Assembly (NCBI GenBank): GCA_905221605.1
Contig: CAJNDS010002113.1
Location: 1,246,524 to 1,285,523, forward strand
DNA from: Symbiodinium natans
Lineage: Eukaryota > Sar > Dinophyceae > Suessiales > Symbiodiniaceae
Direction: 5' to 3'
Length of the DNA stretch: 39,000 bases
The notes below the pieces were generated by a model. It did no database searches and was not told where the DNA came from. It saw nothing but the letters and a program-made list of their open reading frames with translations. The position numbers and the translations under genes were made by a program. How positions within the stretch are numbered: position 1 is the first letter of the stretch; each line of letters begins with the position of its first letter. Shown one piece after another: positions 1 to 13,126 of this stretch.

Positions 1-2988
1 CACGAGCCGAAGTCTTGCCTTGACATCATCAAGTCCATCGAGGACGTATCGTGGGTCGGCGGGCAGAGCATCTACGAGATCGGATTACAATCGCAGGATG
101 CAACGCGCCGATTGATTGAGCAGGAGGTTGGAGGAGACGTTGCAACACACCCTCTCCGAAGCGACATCGATGAGTATCCTTCCTCGAACGTGGGGTACGT
201 GAACATCGGCAAGCTGGTCATCGGAGGGGACCTCCGGCTCCTACCCGTCAAGGGTGCAAGGTTCGCTCACAGGCACTTTTCGGCCCTGGTCCCCGCGACA
301 TCCTCCAATGACAACCATCGCAATCGGGATTATCATCGCAGGATCAAATCCCTGGGCTATGATGTGCAACGTTTGCTTAGGCACCGCCTAGCAAACAGGG
401 AGACGAACTACATGCACAATCAGCTCCCAACAATCCCGTGCGACACAGGCGGATGGGTGATGCTCAAAGACTTCATCAACTTGGAGAACTTCTGGCAAAG
501 CGGGAGATACTATGCAAGGAGTTCAGCTCGAGACGACAACTCTGAGTATCAGAGACGAATCCAAATGCTGATCGACTACGCGTACTACGAGTGCCGCACG
601 AACGGAAGGATCAGACTTCAATTCCTGGGCATCAAGATCGTGGCGCCCAAACCTGGACAGAGGGCATCCGATACGCCGTGGGACGGTACTCCGGGCGTCG
701 GTGCAACCCAACGTGCCCAACTTGAAGAACTCGGAGGGCACAGGTTGACACATGACATTACGTCCGGGACCCTTCGTCGATGCGACAATTGGGTGCAGCC
801 ATGGGCGATCAGGGCCACAAGTGGACACTCCAGCAACTCCAATTCACTGGTGCGGGTGAATGACGACAGGGTCGCATGCCACTTGACCACAAGCTTGGTC
901 AACCAGATTGGTGGGGGGTATCACACCACGGCCCCAGAGCTTCTCGCCAACATCGTGGCGAAAGGACTTCTTCCAGGCGGAGGGGCGTCAGGCGGTCGAG
1001 TCCACAGCCATTTCGGGACGTTCCCGCCATGGGATCCGAGAAATCAGACGGTGAGAACAAGGATTCCCGGAAGGCCGAGGTCACCAATTGCAGTATTGTA
1101 CGTTCCAGCCTACGAGCTCATGCGCTACAATGCAGTGATCACGATCAATGGAATGTTTCTCGTCCAGCGGCAAATTCCATTCGAGGCCGTCAAGCACGTT
1201 TGGATCTGCATGCCAAGCCAAGGAAGGTACTTCGAGTTCAGCGAAGTCTTCAAGGTGTACTCCAAAGAGCTGTCCAAGGAGATGGTCGAAGGGTACGGGG
1301 ACGCACGCATCAATCCTGATCGTGATCCTCCAAAACCTTCGGTGGAAGACCTCGTCAGCACCATGGAAGGCACCGACGCTGGCCCGCATGAAGGCGAGAG
1401 GCGCGAGATCTTGCAAGCAATTGAGCAGGCGGGCGACACCGTTCCTGGAAACATCATCAAGCGTGCTTTCCAGTTTCTCTCAAGGACATTCCGGCGTGTG
1501 ACGACCCGCACCACCACAAGCGATCCGCTGATCTTGAGGGTTTGCCCCTGCTGCGGCAGGCATACCCCTGCGAGCTTCGCAATTTGCCTCACGTGTGGGA
1601 GAGTTTTCCTGTCCATGGGGAGGATCCAGCATGTGCGTGCCAATCCGGAACCCGAAAGGATTGATCCGGAAGTGGTCCGCCAGGCACTCAACCAGGCCGC
1701 CGCCGTCGTCAACAACGAGGTTGTGGAGATTGACGTGGAAGAGGAGCCAACTTCAGAACCTGTACAGGAGGATGCGCTTCCGCTCCGCGGGGTGCAGAGT
1801 CCAACAGGGGATGTGGAGGCAAACAGTCCTCGAGAAAGCGTGGCGGAACCTGAGGCCGAGGAGATCCCCGACGAGATTCGCGACATGTACCGCGATGTGG
1901 AGATGGAGGCTCCCAACCAAGAAGAGGTGGAGATGGATGCGCAGAACCAGCGAGCATTCGTGCTGGTGGGAGACAGGGAAGGCGATTCGCTGGATGATCG
2001 AAACGAGAGGAAAGCTCGCCTTGCGCTGGAGTGCAACGTCAACATCGACACGGACTATGCAGCGTGCGTGGACCACAACTTCAGGTTGTACTGTCACCTC
2101 GACGCCTTCTTTGCGTACGTGTTGGTCCATAAATGGAATCTGTTCGAGAAGATCATCATGACTCCATACAAGAAGATGAAGGACCAGTTCGCCTCAGGCA
2201 TGAGACACGACGCATCTGGGACATGGCCAATTGTCCCCATCGATGAGGACACGGCGTTGCCGAGAGACCTCATGGAAGACGAGGTAAGGCAGTATGCCAG
2301 CTCTGTGGAGAACCAGCAGTTCATGATTGAGCGTTATTACGCCAACAAGTTCGTCTTCTACGTCATGCGTGGGGCGATCCAGCTGGGATACAACAAGGAG
2401 AGCTTTAACCTCCCCATGATTCCTGATGAGGCCGAGGACCCGAAAGCATTTGCTGAAGCCGGGCAAAGGGTCCACATGTTCATGGCCAAAATCATCTATC
2501 AGGTGTTGAACGTGAGGCTTTACTCCTACACGAAACCCAACGCTGAGATCCCGTACCATGCGGCATTCAAATACATCAACCCGATCCAGCTGCTCAGTTT
2601 GATGGACTCGCAGAAGGTGAGCGTCAACAACCTTCTGGTGATGAGGGATTCGGGCTGCGCTCTACCCAACCAGTACAGCAAGAAGCTGGACAGATGGTTG
2701 AGTGATCAAAAGAAGGACATGAGCATCTTGAAGTTGAAGCCCACGCAGTATTTGGAGAATCCAAAGGCGTCGGCTTTGTACCTTGCCCATGATCCTTCAG
2801 CATCCGCACCTTCGGTTACTTCGTCGGGAGGATCTCGTCATCCTGAAGCAGACGAGACGGACATGCCGGCACGTGCGAAGGCCCGCATGAGTCAGCCGAA
2901 GCCCAAGACTTCTCACCCTGGGACACCTCAAGCTGCTCCCAAAGATCCTCGCGGTCAATCAAGAAAGGGATCTGGAAAGAAAGGGTGA
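1..2988 (+). CDS. Tpt1/KptA RNA 2'-phosphotransferase-like protein with zinc ribbon, 5'-truncated
   Basis: The frame is open from base 1 to the TGA at 2986-2988 (995 codons), so the true start lies left of the window; numbering is from the codon at base 1. The Tpt1/KptA family removes the 2'-phosphate left at RNA splice junctions using NAD+. Family-like segments occur in order: LLRH (125-128) and the GGWVMLKDF winged-helix-like segment (150-158); IRATSGHS (270-277); YHTT followed by a helix (307-320); RVHSHFG (333-339); and a final strand AVLYVP (364-369). These cover the usual Arg-His-Arg-Arg type active-site positions, so the domain may be catalytic. A zinc-ribbon-like CxxC pair follows (C515/C518 and C529/C532). 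Then come an acidic linker (about 573-655), an unassigned region rich in aromatic residues (about 660-915) and a basic tail. Canonical Tpt1 has only about 200-250 residues. No intron is visible, which fits a retrocopied dinoflagellate gene. The domain call is from motif memory, without a search. Confidence 0.72.
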   Translation, partial: HEPKSCLDIIKSIEDVSWVGGQSIYEIGLQSQDATRRLIEQEVGGDVATHPLRSDIDEYPSSNVGYVNIGKLVIGGDLRLLPVKGARFAHRHFSALVPATSSNDNHRNRDYHRRIKSLGYDVQRLLRHRLANRETNYMHNQLPTIPCDTGGWVMLKDFINLENFWQSGRYYARSSARDDNSEYQRRIQMLIDYAYYECRTNGRIRLQFLGIKIVAPKPGQRASDTPWDGTPGVGATQRAQLEELGGHRLTHDITSGTLRRCDNWVQPWAIRATSGHSSNSNSLVRVNDDRVACHLTTSLVNQIGGGYHTTAPELLANIVAKGLLPGGGASGGRVHSHFGTFPPWDPRNQTVRTRIPGRPRSPIAVLYVPAYELMRYNAVITINGMFLVQRQIPFEAVKHVWICMPSQGRYFEFSEVFKVYSKELSKEMVEGYGDARINPDRDPPKPSVEDLVSTMEGTDAGPHEGERREILQAIEQAGDTVPGNIIKRAFQFLSRTFRRVTTRTTTSDPLILRVCPCCGRHTPASFAICLTCGRVFLSMGRIQHVRANPEPERIDPEVVRQALNQAAAVVNNEVVEIDVEEEPTSEPVQEDALPLRGVQSPTGDVEANSPRESVAEPEAEEIPDEIRDMYRDVEMEAPNQEEVEMDAQNQRAFVLVGDREGDSLDDRNERKARLALECNVNIDTDYAACVDHNFRLYCHLDAFFAYVLVHKWNLFEKIIMTPYKKMKDQFASGMRHDASGTWPIVPIDEDTALPRDLMEDEVRQYASSVENQQFMIERYYANKFVFYVMRGAIQLGYNKESFNLPMIPDEAEDPKAFAEAGQRVHMFMAKIIYQVLNVRLYSYTKPNAEIPYHAAFKYINPIQLLSLMDSQKVSVNNLLVMRDSGCALPNQYSKKLDRWLSDQKKDMSILKLKPTQYLENPKASALYLAHDPSASAPSVTSSGGSRHPEADETDMPARAKARMSQPKPKTSHPGTPQAAPKDPRGQSRKGSGKKG

Positions 2989-3870
2989 TTGATGTACTCG
3001 GATCCTCCGGTATGTCATCCCCTGGAATCCATGGTATTCCTGAAATCTGGTTGTGGCTCAGCATTTTGCGTTCTCAGTTTTGATTCCTCTTTTCCCTATG
3101 GATGCAACAGATGACACGATGGAGTACGTCATTATATCCACCGATGCTATTTCTCTTTTCGGCCACTGCATAGCAGCAGCGGGGCAATGTGCCAATGCGC
3201 CCGCTGGAGGGAAATGTGCGATTCTTCGCAGCTCGTGTGGTAGCCGAGTGGGTATGGGTTATGCTCTGCTAACTTGGCCGACGCTACTGTTTCTCAGTCA
3301 TGCATTCTGGAGACGCAATGTGATGGATCAGCAATTTGCTGACATGTTTTCAGGGCCTTTCGCGCCCATGATTCCACAGCCGTGAGCAGCAAGTCTTTGT
3401 ACAGACAAAGGATGGGATTGAACGCTTCAGTAGCTGAAAGTCTGTCTCACATCTATCAAATTCGGGCAAATAAAGCAAAACAGTGGAGAACGGCCAGACT
3501 TTAAGTCGCTTTGAACTGGGACCATTGTATGTTCGTGACGCAAGTTCGTCTAGCATTTTGCAAATCCCAGCCGTGGGGGGTGTGAATGATCCCCGAACCA
3601 CAGCACATTTTGGGAACCCCGTTGTGTCGGCTCCGCCGCACATCGGGGAAACCACCTTAGAACGCCGTGGCCTGTTCACCACGTTGGCTCAAGTAATCCC
3701 TAGAGTGTAGGTCACCCATAGGTTGGAAGTAAGCGCAATAGCGTAACTGGAAACCGCCCGGGTGCACGAGACGGAGACTGAAGGCGAACATCAGTGCAGA
3801 AAACAAGTGCGAGACCATTTGGCTGGTGAGGAGCCAAAGCGTAGTGCAAGCAACTACCCGACCTCACGCA
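2989..3870. other. 3' flank and intergenic sequence, no gene recognised
   Basis: No convincing coding segment. Short open frames exist on both strands but have no recognisable composition or splice context. CCACGTTGGCTCAAG at 3679-3693 resembles the 3' end of the dinoflagellate spliced leader (13 of 15 bases by eye). Confidence 0.4.
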
Positions 3871-4034
3871 CTAAACCCTAAACCCTAAACCCTAAACCCT
3901 AAACCCCATGTAGAACACTCCCATCTTCGTTTCCGCACAAAAACGCAGGAAATGGCTCTCCGCCAGTGCCTTCGCGACTTCGAAGCCCAGGATTCTTGGC
4001 CAAGGGTTTAGGGTTTAGGGTTTAGGGTTTAGGG
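3871..4034. repeat. inverted pair of telomere-like arrays around a candidate exon
   Basis: (CCCTAAA)n at 3871-3906 and (TTTAGGG)n at 4003-4034 face each other across a 96-bp non-repetitive island. This is the same arrangement seen many times after 19.6 kb. Confidence 0.9.
3949..4004 (+). CDS. candidate small exon, plus strand
   Basis: Sequence after the acceptor-like AAACGCAG reads EMALRQCLRDFEAQDSWPR and reaches the start of the (TTTAGGG)n array, where the frame would stop. It lies between inverted telomere-like arrays. Product unknown; it could belong to a gene starting upstream. Confidence 0.4.
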
Positions 4035-4833
4035 TAAGGGGGGCAGGACTTAAGACTCTTAGGGAGGGTCTCGCAACCCTCGGCACTGAACCCCGAACCC
4101 CTCGACCCTAACCCGGCATTCCCGTCGAGAACCCTGAGTCAAGGATGCTTTCCACCGTCTCTGGGGAGGTCATGGGCAAAGCAGCTGTGGTCTTTGCTTA
4201 GATGTGCACCTTGCATGCCTGCCGCGCGGCTGCACCTGGGTCCCCAATCAACTAGGACCGGGAGTAGGCCCTTACTTCCTTTTCTTTAGGATTCCCTTAG
4301 AATCCCTTTAAAAATCAAAAGGCTTTTTATTCCTAGGTTACTCCCGTCTAGCTAATTGCCGACTGTACGATATTATTCCGTGCAATTGGGCCGGAGACAG
4401 ACCAAACTATGCTAGTTGCAGGAACCCCAAAAGGAACACGATTCTTCCTGATAAGGGCAATCTAGGGATTATTATCTTTCTATGTTTGGGGTTCTTAAGC
4501 AATGAATTACCCCAAATGCCGCTATAAAACCCACTGGTTTGCAGGAATTAGGGCTTAGGTTTCCGACTGCAGTGCTGAGTCGGTATTGTGTTGTCGGTCT
4601 TTTCGCATCTGAACGCCAAGCTTGGAGCAGAGGGGTATAATGGTGCCTTAGCCCCAAACCCCTCAAAATTCGGGTGTAGAAGCGGACCCCAACTCCTAAC
4701 ATCCCTAAACCCTAAACCCTATGTATATATATATATATATGTATATATAAACCCTATAAATCCTATAAACTATGAACCCTATATACCATAAGCCCAAAAG
4801 CAACTTGGCTTCCACGGCTGACGGAAGACCCAG
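4035..4833. other. non-coding stretch with degenerate telomere repeats and a TA run
   Basis: Contains scattered CCCTAAA units (4693-4722), a (TA)n run near 4722-4750 and degenerate CCTATAAA-like units to about 4795. No supported gene. Confidence 0.5.
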
Positions 4834-4928
4834 GCAGTGGGCAAGAAGCGGCCGCTGCTGGGATGACCCTGAGGAGATGCATCGCCGGTGCCCCCGCAGC
4901 TCCTGGTGCCAAACCCCGCAGAGCGCGG
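4834..4928 (+). CDS. candidate small exon, plus strand
   Basis: Begins after GACCCAG and ends at a good donor, CGG|GTAACT. The open frame reads SGQEAAAAGMTLRRCIAG and continues Ala/Pro/Arg-rich. Both flanks carry CCCTAAA-type repeats, so the inverted arrangement is absent here. Product unknown. Confidence 0.42.
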
Positions 4929-5165
4929 GTAACTAAGCCCTGATCTCTGTGAGCCCCATGGGGACCCAAACCCCTAAACCCCAAAGCCTAAAGCCTAAAC
5001 CCTAAACCCTGGGCCCTAGCCTCTGCCCTGTACATCCCCAAAGCCTCAGCCACACTTGAACGCTTTGTGGGTTTTGAGTTTGGGGCTTACAGGGTTGTGA
5101 GGCGCCCTGTTTGAGGTTTTCAAGGGCGCATCCAATCGAGCTGCACGTATCAAAAATCCAAACAA

Positions 5166-5239
5166 GGTTTAGGGTTTAGGGTTTAAGGTTTAGGGTTTAG
5201 GGTTTAGGGTTTAGGGTTTAGGGTTTAGGGTTTAGGGTT
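5166..5239. repeat. (TTTAGGG)n internal telomere-like array
   Basis: About ten near-perfect tandem heptamers, with one TTTAAGG variant near the start. Confidence 0.95.
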
Positions 5240-5486
5240 CGACTTAAGCAAAGGCATCCTACGAGAACACTACCAGGGGACCCTACAGTGTACTTGCAAC
5301 GTGCGAAATCTAAGGCTGCTACGGTAGCCTTACCTACCTTTTCTTACGGGGGGCTCATAGGTTCTTTGTGTCGGGGTTCCCTATGAACCCTGAACCCTAT
5401 AAACCCTGTCTGGCACAACCAAAAGCCCTAAACCCCTAGACCGTAAACCCTAAAGCCTAAACGCCAAAGCCTAAACCCTAAACCCC

Positions 5487-5592
5487 AGACTCTAAACCCT
5501 AAACCCTAAACCCTGCACCCCAAACCCTAAACCCTAAACCCTAAACCCTAAACCCTAAACCCTAAACCCTAAACCCTAAACCCTAAACCCTA
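5487..5592. repeat. (CCCTAAA)n internal telomere-like array
   Basis: About fourteen heptamers, mostly perfect to the right of 5521. Degenerate copies extend left to about 5430. Opposite in orientation to the array at 5166-5239. Confidence 0.95.
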
Positions 5593-5807
5593 CCTAGAGA
5601 ACCTAAAACCTGAAAAAAGACGAGCGTGGTGTCTAAACACGGGGTCTGGAATCTAAACCCGGGGTTTAGGGTTTTCGAGATTTCGAGGGGCTTTATTCAT
5701 CCCAAGAGTCATGCTATGGGGTCTCTATGAACAGCTGATGACATGATGTTCCGACCTTCTCGAACCTGCCGAAACAAATCTGATGCTCAACGTGCTCGGT
5801 AATCTTT

Positions 5808-7697
5808 TCACGCAGAGCCCTTCGATTCGATCAGGAGACCAGCCTTGACCCACTCGCCATATGACGACTGCAAGTATCTTTCCAAGACACGTTGGCAAAC
5901 TAAAGGTGTCGCCACTCGCCGGCCCAGGCGAGAAGGCCTGCCAACCAGGTCTTCCGACATTTGGGTGGAAAACCCCAGAGGGTTTATAGCTTCGTGCCCA
6001 GCCTGCGCGGCCTGCAGCAAGTCAACTGCGAAATGGTGTAGCGGGTGCAATTTAGGCTGCAACACGAACAGCGTGGCTTGCTCGCTGTGTGCCAATCTTG
6101 CACATTCCTCGTACCTTCTCAAAAACTTGCTTGCTAGCTGCCCCGTAAAACTCGCCACTGCAGGTGGCAGCCAAAACCCTTCAGCATAGAGGGTCCGAAA
6201 GAAAAGGTTTATCGCCTTGGCGCCGTCCATTGCCAAAAGAAGTAATGGATCCGACAGTGTGCCATCCAACGACTCAAAAAAGAGCATAAGGTTCGTGGTG
6301 AGGCCCGCCTTAAACCATGAACCATTGGGGTAGTCGCTCGTTGTCTCCCACTGTATAAGATCCTTTGTCAATTTCGAAACTGTTGCCGCGTTTCCTGTCG
6401 CACGGCACCAAGCACGATACTTTACAGTCAACGCTTCAAAGCGCTGTTCCACATTCCCGCTCTCAAAGTCTGATAAGCGAGCGAGAACCGCACCAAGAAA
6501 ATTCTTGCCGACTCCCAAATGGAAGGTGTGAAAGATGTCATACGCAAAGTGGTTGGCTAAGCGGCCTGGGGCATGAGGAAGACAAGCAGCCTCAGGAAGA
6601 ATCCCATCCTTGAATGGTGAAGTGGTGCAAGGCCTATCCAACCAGTCCGGTCTTCTTGTCGCGATCTGCTCAAACGGAAAGTTTGGCTCTCCAGCACAAC
6701 AGACATGACAAATCCCTGAAGAAGCTTGGTTCGTAGACTTGATTGTGTTTGCATACGTCCTGTCCAAATTTCCGGCTTTATGTAGAAACGGCCAGTCGCC
6801 GACGGTGCGAACAGCGCATAGCCAGTGACGGCATCCATTGCGATCGACCACACCAGCTGTCGCCATCGAGGCTGCATCTTCATAGACAGCACGCAAAAGC
6901 GAAGTGAAGTTTTGATCTTTGTCAGCGTAAAGGTGGCGAGGAAGAACGCCCAGAACAAAACGCGTTGTGTAGGAATGGCCTTTGAAGTTCAAGCCCATTT
7001 TAAGATAGGGCTTCCTAACTCGTCTTGCATTTGGTTTCTTAGATTTCGCAAGTGAAGCAACTGTGCCGCGCCCAAGAACCGAGTGGAACGACAGGACGAA
7101 AAACGCCTGCCGGCGCCTCCCTCTCCCTTCGTCGCCGTGCACGGCGATGGCCGCCGTTCTGCTTAAATCGACCTCGCCTCGCTGGGCCATTGCAAATAAA
7201 GGGTGACCGGGATCAATTCTTTCGTATTTGGCCCACCACGATTTCCAAATCGCTTGCTCCCGTTCAGGATTCGGGGACCGCAGTCCGCGCAACACATGCC
7301 AGTTGTTTGTCCGAAGAAAGAAGCTGGCCCAGTCTGTCATGGTCAGCATTCGAAGTCTGTTTTCTTCGGTCACATTCGGGTTCACAGAATGAGGAACTGC
7401 ACGCAAAGGAAGTGGTAACGCCAACCCCAGTTTCTGTGACAAAAGCCCCCGGGCATCCCTCTCGGAATGCGTTTCAGAGCAGCGAGCCAAACCAAGCAGG
7501 CCACCTATGTTACGCGCCTGCTCCACGCCCACGTCCTTGACAATGTTGCGAGCAGTCCGGATGGCTGCCCGGCATGAGGCCTCGGACAAAGGGAAGCGTT
7601 TGAGTTTCGCAAAATAAAGGACGCAAGTTGTGTGCTGCACACAGGAACAAACAACGAGAAGACGCACGCTTTCGCGTGTGAAACTTGTGAGAGACAC
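5808..7697 (-). CDS. uncharacterised intronless frame, possibly transposase-derived
   Basis: A frame of 629 codons ends in TGA at 5808. The nominal first codon is GTG and lies directly after an in-frame TGA; the first ATG is about 117 codons further in. The true start is therefore missing, or this is a 3' exon. Around the middle a GDWPFLHKAG motif is followed by a CHVCCAG cysteine cluster and later by DIFHTFHLGVGKN. This order (a D-x-P type motif, a cysteine pair, then an aspartate/histidine segment) resembles DDE transposases of the CACTA/Transposase_21 type, though I cannot place a full catalytic triad. Similar proteins are scattered in dinoflagellate genomes as hypotheticals. The frameshifted remnant upstream on the same strand suggests a decaying mobile gene. 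Function uncertain. Confidence 0.5.
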   Translation of the reverse strand: MSLTSFTRESVRLLVVCSCVQHTTCVLYFAKLKRFPLSEASCRAAIRTARNIVKDVGVEQARNIGGLLGLARCSETHSERDARGLLSQKLGLALPLPLRAVPHSVNPNVTEENRLRMLTMTDWASFFLRTNNWHVLRGLRSPNPEREQAIWKSWWAKYERIDPGHPLFAMAQRGEVDLSRTAAIAVHGDEGRGRRRQAFFVLSFHSVLGRGTVASLAKSKKPNARRVRKPYLKMGLNFKGHSYTTRFVLGVLPRHLYADKDQNFTSLLRAVYEDAASMATAGVVDRNGCRHWLCAVRTVGDWPFLHKAGNLDRTYANTIKSTNQASSGICHVCCAGEPNFPFEQIATRRPDWLDRPCTTSPFKDGILPEAACLPHAPGRLANHFAYDIFHTFHLGVGKNFLGAVLARLSDFESGNVEQRFEALTVKYRAWCRATGNAATVSKLTKDLIQWETTSDYPNGSWFKAGLTTNLMLFFESLDGTLSDPLLLLAMDGAKAINLFFRTLYAEGFWLPPAVASFTGQLASKFLRRYEECARLAHSEQATLFVLQPKLHPLHHFAVDLLQAAQAGHEAINPLGFSTQMSEDLVGRPSRLGRRVATPLVCQRVLERYLQSSYGEWVKAGLLIESKGSA

Positions 7698-8216
7698 TCA
7701 AGGCTTCCCGAGGGGCTGCTTCAAAGATCTGTACGCCATGTATGTACACGATATACGTCAGGAAACGGTCGTCAGAACTTGGTGCATCAGCTGGTGTTGT
7801 GTCCCCGCCCGCTTTCACATTCCATCCCTGTCGACCTTGTGGTGTGTATTGTTGATCTTGCTTCGTTGCAGCGCTGTAAAAAAACAGCACAAGGCTTGTA
7901 GAACATATGTGCAAAATAACCGAGACACTTTGGAACTTATGTATGAGGGCAGCCTCGAGCATCGCCGGGCCTTTCGGTTCTGGGGAAATGTAGATGACCT
8001 CCACGTTGGTCCATTTGTTTCGACATCGTTGCACTGTCGGAAAAGTTTGCGAACCCTTGCGTCAGCATGTTGCAATACTTCCCCCGCTGTAGCGTCCACA
8101 GGGGGGGGCAAATGAAGCGTGATACAACCAAGCTCGACACAGCGCTTGTGAATCTCACGTAGATTCGACGAGCCAGCCAAGTGAGTGGCCAGGGTTTCTT
8201 CTTCTCTTAATGACAT
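7698..8216 (-). pseudogene. frameshifted N-terminal part, GIY-YIG-like remnant
   Basis: An ATG at 8216 opens a frame to RVRKLFRQ near 8030. The sense then continues in a different frame as CRNKWTNVEVIYISPEPKG, EAALIHKF and, further on, WNVKAGGDT. The order R..., W..V.., E..LI..F, N..xGG resembles the C-terminal half of GIY-YIG nuclease domains; the GIY-YIG motif itself is not seen. A stretch between HKFQ and RQGWNV could be an in-frame intron (AAA|GTGTCT ... CACAAG|GT), but the first shift has no splice explanation and looks like an indel. It probably once continued into the frame ending at 5808. Confidence 0.35.
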
Positions 8217-9002
8217 CTACGGTGAATGCTCTTGATGCTGGAGTCTGCTGCCGGGGACTTAATCTTGTACACCTTCAGGACAGTTTTCGGCTGGTTTGGC
8301 TTTGTTTCGGGTGAGCTTGCCTGGTTTCTCGTCCACGGGGCACTTCGCTCCTGGGTTTGTGGTACAAAGAACGAAAAGGGTTTTTCGAGAAGTCGAAAAT
8401 CTAAAATGTGTAAAGAAACACAGAGAAGAGTTTGCAGACAGAAAGACAAGCCTTGCACCGCTTAGCTGGGCATCATCGAGATGGGAAGTAAGCAGATCAG
8501 ATCCCAGAGCTCTTCCTCTGGGCTTTCGGTGTCGGAAGTGTTAGTCTCCATTGCCAGCAGAGAAAGGCATCATATACACATGGCCCTCAAAATCTCTACA
8601 CAGATATCACAAAGCTTCGGGCGGGCAAACACATTCAGAACAGAAAGCAAAGCTGAATTGAAGTCACCATCTTACTTTACTGACAGCCACCGAATCGCAT
8701 GAGCGCGCGGCGCCCTGACCAATGTCGTCACTGAGCCCGCGAATGGTGTGCCCAGCGGATGAACCTGGCCGTGCAAGAGAGCTGCAGTTCTGCGTAGGAT
8801 TTCAGGCTTAAAATGGGTATGGGTCGACCCTTGCTGCTGCATCAGGAGACAATCAAGAGTCCAGGCAGGCACACTGTTTCAGCCGACCCCAGAGCACGCT
8901 TTCTTCAGTAGCGTGATGCTGCCCCGCCGTGGCTATGTACCACGGACCCACAAACCAATGCACAGGCTCTCCCGTGCATACCACAGTAGCTCCTTCAGAG
9001 CC
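8217..9002. other. intergenic, nothing recognised
   Basis: Only short overlapping open frames on both strands, without splice context or recognisable composition. Confidence 0.4.
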
Positions 9003-9173
9003 CTACTTCTTGGCCTTTGCCTTCTTTTTGGGCTTCGGTCCAGGCTCAGCATTCGGGGGCTTTGGGCTAGGCTTAGGCTGCTTTGGGCTGGTTTTCGGCT
9101 TGGCCGGTGCTGCAGTCTTCTCCCAACATCTCTTGGCAGTCCTGGGCCAACTCGCAAACGCCACAGAACCCAT
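9003..9173 (-). CDS. short Lys/Pro/Ala-rich frame, candidate terminal exon
   Basis: An ATG right after a possible acceptor (TTTCTCAAG) opens 56 codons ending in a basic tail, KPKKKAKAKK. It lies downstream of and on the same strand as the many-exon gene at 9.4-12.7 kb and may be its last exon. A second frame through the same bases reads CGVCELAQDCQEMLGEDC before a stop, so either the frame choice or the gene's integrity is in doubt. Confidence 0.35.
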   Translation of the reverse strand: MGSVAFASWPRTAKRCWEKTAAPAKPKTSPKQPKPSPKPPNAEPGPKPKKKAKAKK

Positions 9174-9428
9174 CTTGAGAAATCCCAATCAGCAAGCAAG
9201 GTATCAGCGACCAAGCTTGTAAGACTTGTTTGATCGTATTTTGGGTTTCGGGGTTTATTGGGCTTCAGGGCTTTGGAGTTTTTAGCCTACTGCAGGAAGC
9301 GACCCGATATATCAAGAACCCAAGGACTCTCCCCACTACTGCACTGCGTCTGGCGGCTTCAGCTTCATCTCCAGGGCGGTTGCACGGCTGCACCTGTGAA
9401 CACAGAGGCTTTCGAGGAACTCGGGCTT

Positions 9429-12700
<3,272 letters not shown>

Positions 12701-13126
12701 CTATAGGAAATCTCAGAGCCTGGTTTGGTGCTATGGAAAGTTCCACAGACACCCGAATTTGAGGAAATTCCCGCGCCCAGGTCCATTCGAACCTTGCGGG
12801 GGGTACCAAAAACCAGGAATTTTTGCTTCAGAGCAAAGACTCCTAAACCCGGGGTTTACCCATGACGGCGTCACGGGTAAATCATGGGTCTGCCATGGGT
12901 TTGTCACGGGTTTGGGGCTCTGGGCAAGGACGCTTCTGGGCAGCATATGAGGTTCTCCTGGGTTGGGCGTTTGGTTTCTGGGGAAAGTGAACTGTAACAG
13001 GGTTTAGGGTTGAAGCTTATTCGGGGGCGTTGGGGAACCGTTTCGTTTGGGGAGCGTTAGCTTGGGGGGTTGGTGGGGTGGAGGCGGGGGGGTTGATGGG
13101 GGTTTGTGGGTGGGTGGTTTTAAATT
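12701..13126. other. spacer between two minus-strand genes
   Basis: No supported exon. Holds a 12-bp inverted repeat with one mismatch at 12855-12881 and a G/T-rich degenerate stretch from 13000. Confidence 0.4.

Larger units (their letters stand above)
4929..5807. other. telomere-repeat-rich intergenic region between convergent units
   Basis: Holds two telomere-like arrays of opposite orientation and degenerate copies. The gene to the right is on the minus strand and ends at 5808, so this is where plus- and minus-strand transcription would converge. Confidence 0.5.

Noticed and set aside
1125-2051. 308-codon minus-strand ORF opposite the Tpt1-like gene
   Set aside because: Serine-rich antisense shadow of a well-supported plus-strand gene.
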